7,380 nt of DNA from NCBI GenBank assembly GCA_013821865.1, contig PNJM01000134.1:1-7380 (forward strand). Direction: 5' to 3'. Shown one piece after another: positions 6,688-7,380 of this stretch; the first letter of the stretch is position 1, and each line of letters starts with the position of its first letter. The notes under the pieces are model-generated. The model saw nothing but the letters and a program-made list of their open reading frames with translations. It ran no database searches and had not been told where the DNA came from. The DNA is from Rhodocyclaceae bacterium (GTDB lineage Bacteria; Pseudomonadota; Gammaproteobacteria; Burkholderiales; Rhodocyclaceae). Both the position numbers and the translations under genes were made by a program.

Positions 6688-6739
6688 AAGGGTTTCGTCG
6701 TCGTGCTTGGCAGCGTGGCGGCGAAACCTTTTTTCTTTT
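6688..6739 (+). terminator. Rho-independent terminator acting as riboswitch expression platform
   Basis: GGTTTCG at 6691-6697 pairs exactly with CGAAACC at 6722-6728. The helix continues inward without interruption, through several G-U pairs, to the pair 6707/6712, leaving a four-base loop (6708-6711). A T-rich tract follows at once: six T at 6729-6734, then C and four more T. This is a classic intrinsic terminator 22 bases after the aptamer and ahead of the peptide start. It implies control by premature termination, not by hiding the ribosome binding site. The site lies in the leader, so it would also stop read-through from the cob operon upstream. Confidence 0.88.
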
Positions 6740-6747
6740 CCGGAACC

Positions 6748-6755
6748 GAGGAGAG
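6748..6755 (+). promoter_or_regulatory. Strong ribosome binding site of the peptide gene
   Basis: GAGGAGAG lies five bases before ATG 6761. It fixes the start of the small gene: an in-frame ATG at 6683 lies inside the leader, before the terminator hairpin, and the next in-frame ATG at 6770 is too far from this site. The site is outside the terminator stem, so it should be free on read-through transcripts. Confidence 0.8.
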
Positions 6756-6760
6756 CCTTC

Positions 6761-6940
6761 ATGTCGACCATGACTAGCACCGCACCGCAGCAGGACAAAA
6801 CCGTCGCACAACCCGCCACGCCGCAGACATCTTCCCCGCGGACACCCCTGCCCGCCGTCATCGCAAGCCGCCAGCGCTGCGACGCCGACGGCGTCGGCCT
6901 GTCGCACTACATCCTGATGGACCGGAAGCCGGCCCAATGA
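6761..6940 (+). CDS. Small precursor peptide, probable target of the adjacent radical SAM enzyme (CbpA-like)
   Basis: A 59-residue peptide with two parts. Residues 1-31 are low-complexity and rich in Thr, Ser, Pro, Gln and Ala, with no signal peptide or membrane segment. Residues 32-59 look like a conserved core with one cysteine (C40), a DADG turn (41-44), and a GLSHYILMD stretch (46-54) containing H49 and Y50. The gene has a strong ribosome binding site, and its stop overlaps the start of a radical SAM gene by 4 bases. It follows a B12 riboswitch and terminator. This is the layout of a RiPP precursor and its maturase. It agrees with my memory of the family named modified peptide precursor CbpA, which is found next to the radical SAM enzyme CbpB and linked to cobalamin. 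The family name is recalled, not searched. Which residue is modified, and what the peptide does, cannot be seen here. Confidence 0.75.
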   Translation: MSTMTSTAPQQDKTVAQPATPQTSSPRTPLPAVIASRQRCDADGVGLSHYILMDRKPAQ

Positions 6941-7380
6941 GCGGCGGCGCCGACGCCGGCCACCATGTCAACAGCGGCGGTAGCCCGTCCCTGCTGCCGC
7001 TCGACATCGGCCATGCCGACTACCTCGCGCTGACCGACCCCGCCACCGCCTTCTGGGCGCTGGTGCGCAAGGATCGACTGGCCGAGACGCTGTCCGGCGG
7101 GCCGCTGCTCGACGCCTATCGCGAACGCGCCGCCGAGTTCGCGCGCGAGTTGCACGGCCTGCGCTTCGAACTCAAGCCCTCGGCCGTGTATGTGAACCCG
7201 ACCGAGCGTTGCAACCTCGACTGCACCTACTGCTACATCCCGCGCACGATGCGGCGCGACGGCGAACACATGGCCGTCGACCGGCTGCTCGCGGCGCTGG
7301 AGCGCCTCAAGGCCTACTTCGCGACAGTCATGCCGGCCGGGCGCAAGCCGCGCATCATCTTCCACGGTGCCGAGCCGCTG
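6937..7380 (+). CDS. Radical SAM peptide-modifying enzyme (CbpB-like), 5' part
   Basis: The first 148 codons of a radical SAM protein that runs past the window end. After an N-terminal region of about 80 residues, the iron-sulfur cluster motif ERCNLDCTYCYIP gives C92, C96 and C99 in the CxxxCxxC spacing. The aromatic residue before the last Cys (Y98) is also typical. IIFHGAEPL near the end of the window corresponds to the GGEP-type loop that contacts S-adenosylmethionine. The CTYCY form and the partner gene point to the peptide maturase branch (anSME/SPASM-like); extra cluster-binding cysteines would lie beyond the window. The ATG at 6937 sits on an ATGA overlap with the peptide stop, with GGAAG at 6924-6928. 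Within the branch, the CbpB assignment is an inference from the partner peptide and riboswitch. Expression should depend on the leader upstream. Confidence 0.85.
   Translation, partial: MSGGADAGHHVNSGGSPSLLPLDIGHADYLALTDPATAFWALVRKDRLAETLSGGPLLDAYRERAAEFARELHGLRFELKPSAVYVNPTERCNLDCTYCYIPRTMRRDGEHMAVDRLLAALERLKAYFATVMPAGRKPRIIFHGAEPL

Noticed and set aside
6683..6760. Longer N-terminus for the peptide gene starting at ATG 6683
   Set aside because: That ATG precedes the terminator stem and lacks a ribosome binding site, whereas ATG 6761 has GAGGAGAG five bases upstream.
5925..6773. Plus-strand open frame running from inside cbiA through the riboswitch
   Set aside because: It is out of frame with cbiA and its second half is the riboswitch and terminator; the translation is Arg/Ala-rich without motifs.
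6511..6777. 88-codon plus-strand open frame inside the riboswitch leader
   Set aside because: Its start lies within the conserved P4 region of the aptamer and the frame spans the terminator. The RNA structure explains the sequence, and there is no ribosome binding site.
1..7380. Mobile elements, tRNA or rRNA genes, CRISPR arrays
   Set aside because: No transposase or integrase motifs, terminal inverted repeats, spaced direct repeats or tRNA-like cloverleaf sequences were seen; the whole window is accounted for by the operon, riboswitch and peptide locus.

Overview
The window is a GC-rich (roughly two-thirds G+C), gene-dense stretch of plus-strand DNA carrying part of an anaerobic (early cobalt insertion) cobalamin biosynthesis operon. 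It is followed by a cobalamin riboswitch and the start of a small peptide-modification locus. The presence of CbiD and CbiG, the CbiE-CbiT fusion, the codon use and the operon style suggest a facultatively anaerobic proteobacterium. A betaproteobacterium of the Rhodocyclales or a related group is my best guess, but the sequence alone does not prove it.

Region 1 (1-6441) is an unbroken operon read left to right: the 3' end of cbiD, then cbiET (fused), cbiL, cbiG (N-terminal and central part only), a separate CbiG C-terminal/CobE-like gene, cbiH, cobO (BtuR/CobA family) and cbiA. Every junction overlaps by 4, 7 or 14 bases, so translation of the whole set is probably coupled. Together these genes cover C-20, C-17, C-1, C-5 and C-15 methylation, C-12 decarboxylation, ring contraction/lactone opening, a,c-diamide formation and corrin adenosylation. 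The C-11 methyltransferase (cbiF), reductase (cbiJ), mutase (cbiC), cobalt chelatase and late nucleotide-loop genes are not in the window. The operon promoter lies upstream of it.

Region 2 (6442-6760) is 319 bases without a gene and is regulatory. It holds a plausible sigma-70 promoter (6453-6481), a cobalamin riboswitch aptamer closed by a 7-bp P1 (6492-6665, B12 box 6647-6661) and a long hairpin followed by a T-rich tract (6688-6739). This layout is a transcription-attenuating riboswitch placed after the biosynthesis operon and before the next genes.

Region 3 (6761-7380) holds a 59-residue peptide gene with a strong ribosome binding site. Its stop codon overlaps the start of a radical SAM protein (CxxxCxxC motif) that runs off the window. 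A short Ser/Thr/Pro/Gln-rich leader with a conserved-looking C-terminal segment, followed directly by a radical SAM enzyme, is the layout of a ribosomally made, post-translationally modified peptide (RiPP). It matches what I recall of the CbpA/CbpB (cobalamin-associated peptide/radical SAM) families. The most interesting feature of the window is this peptide system: it has its own B12-sensing switch and sits next to the B12 pathway, and its product and function are, to my knowledge, undescribed.
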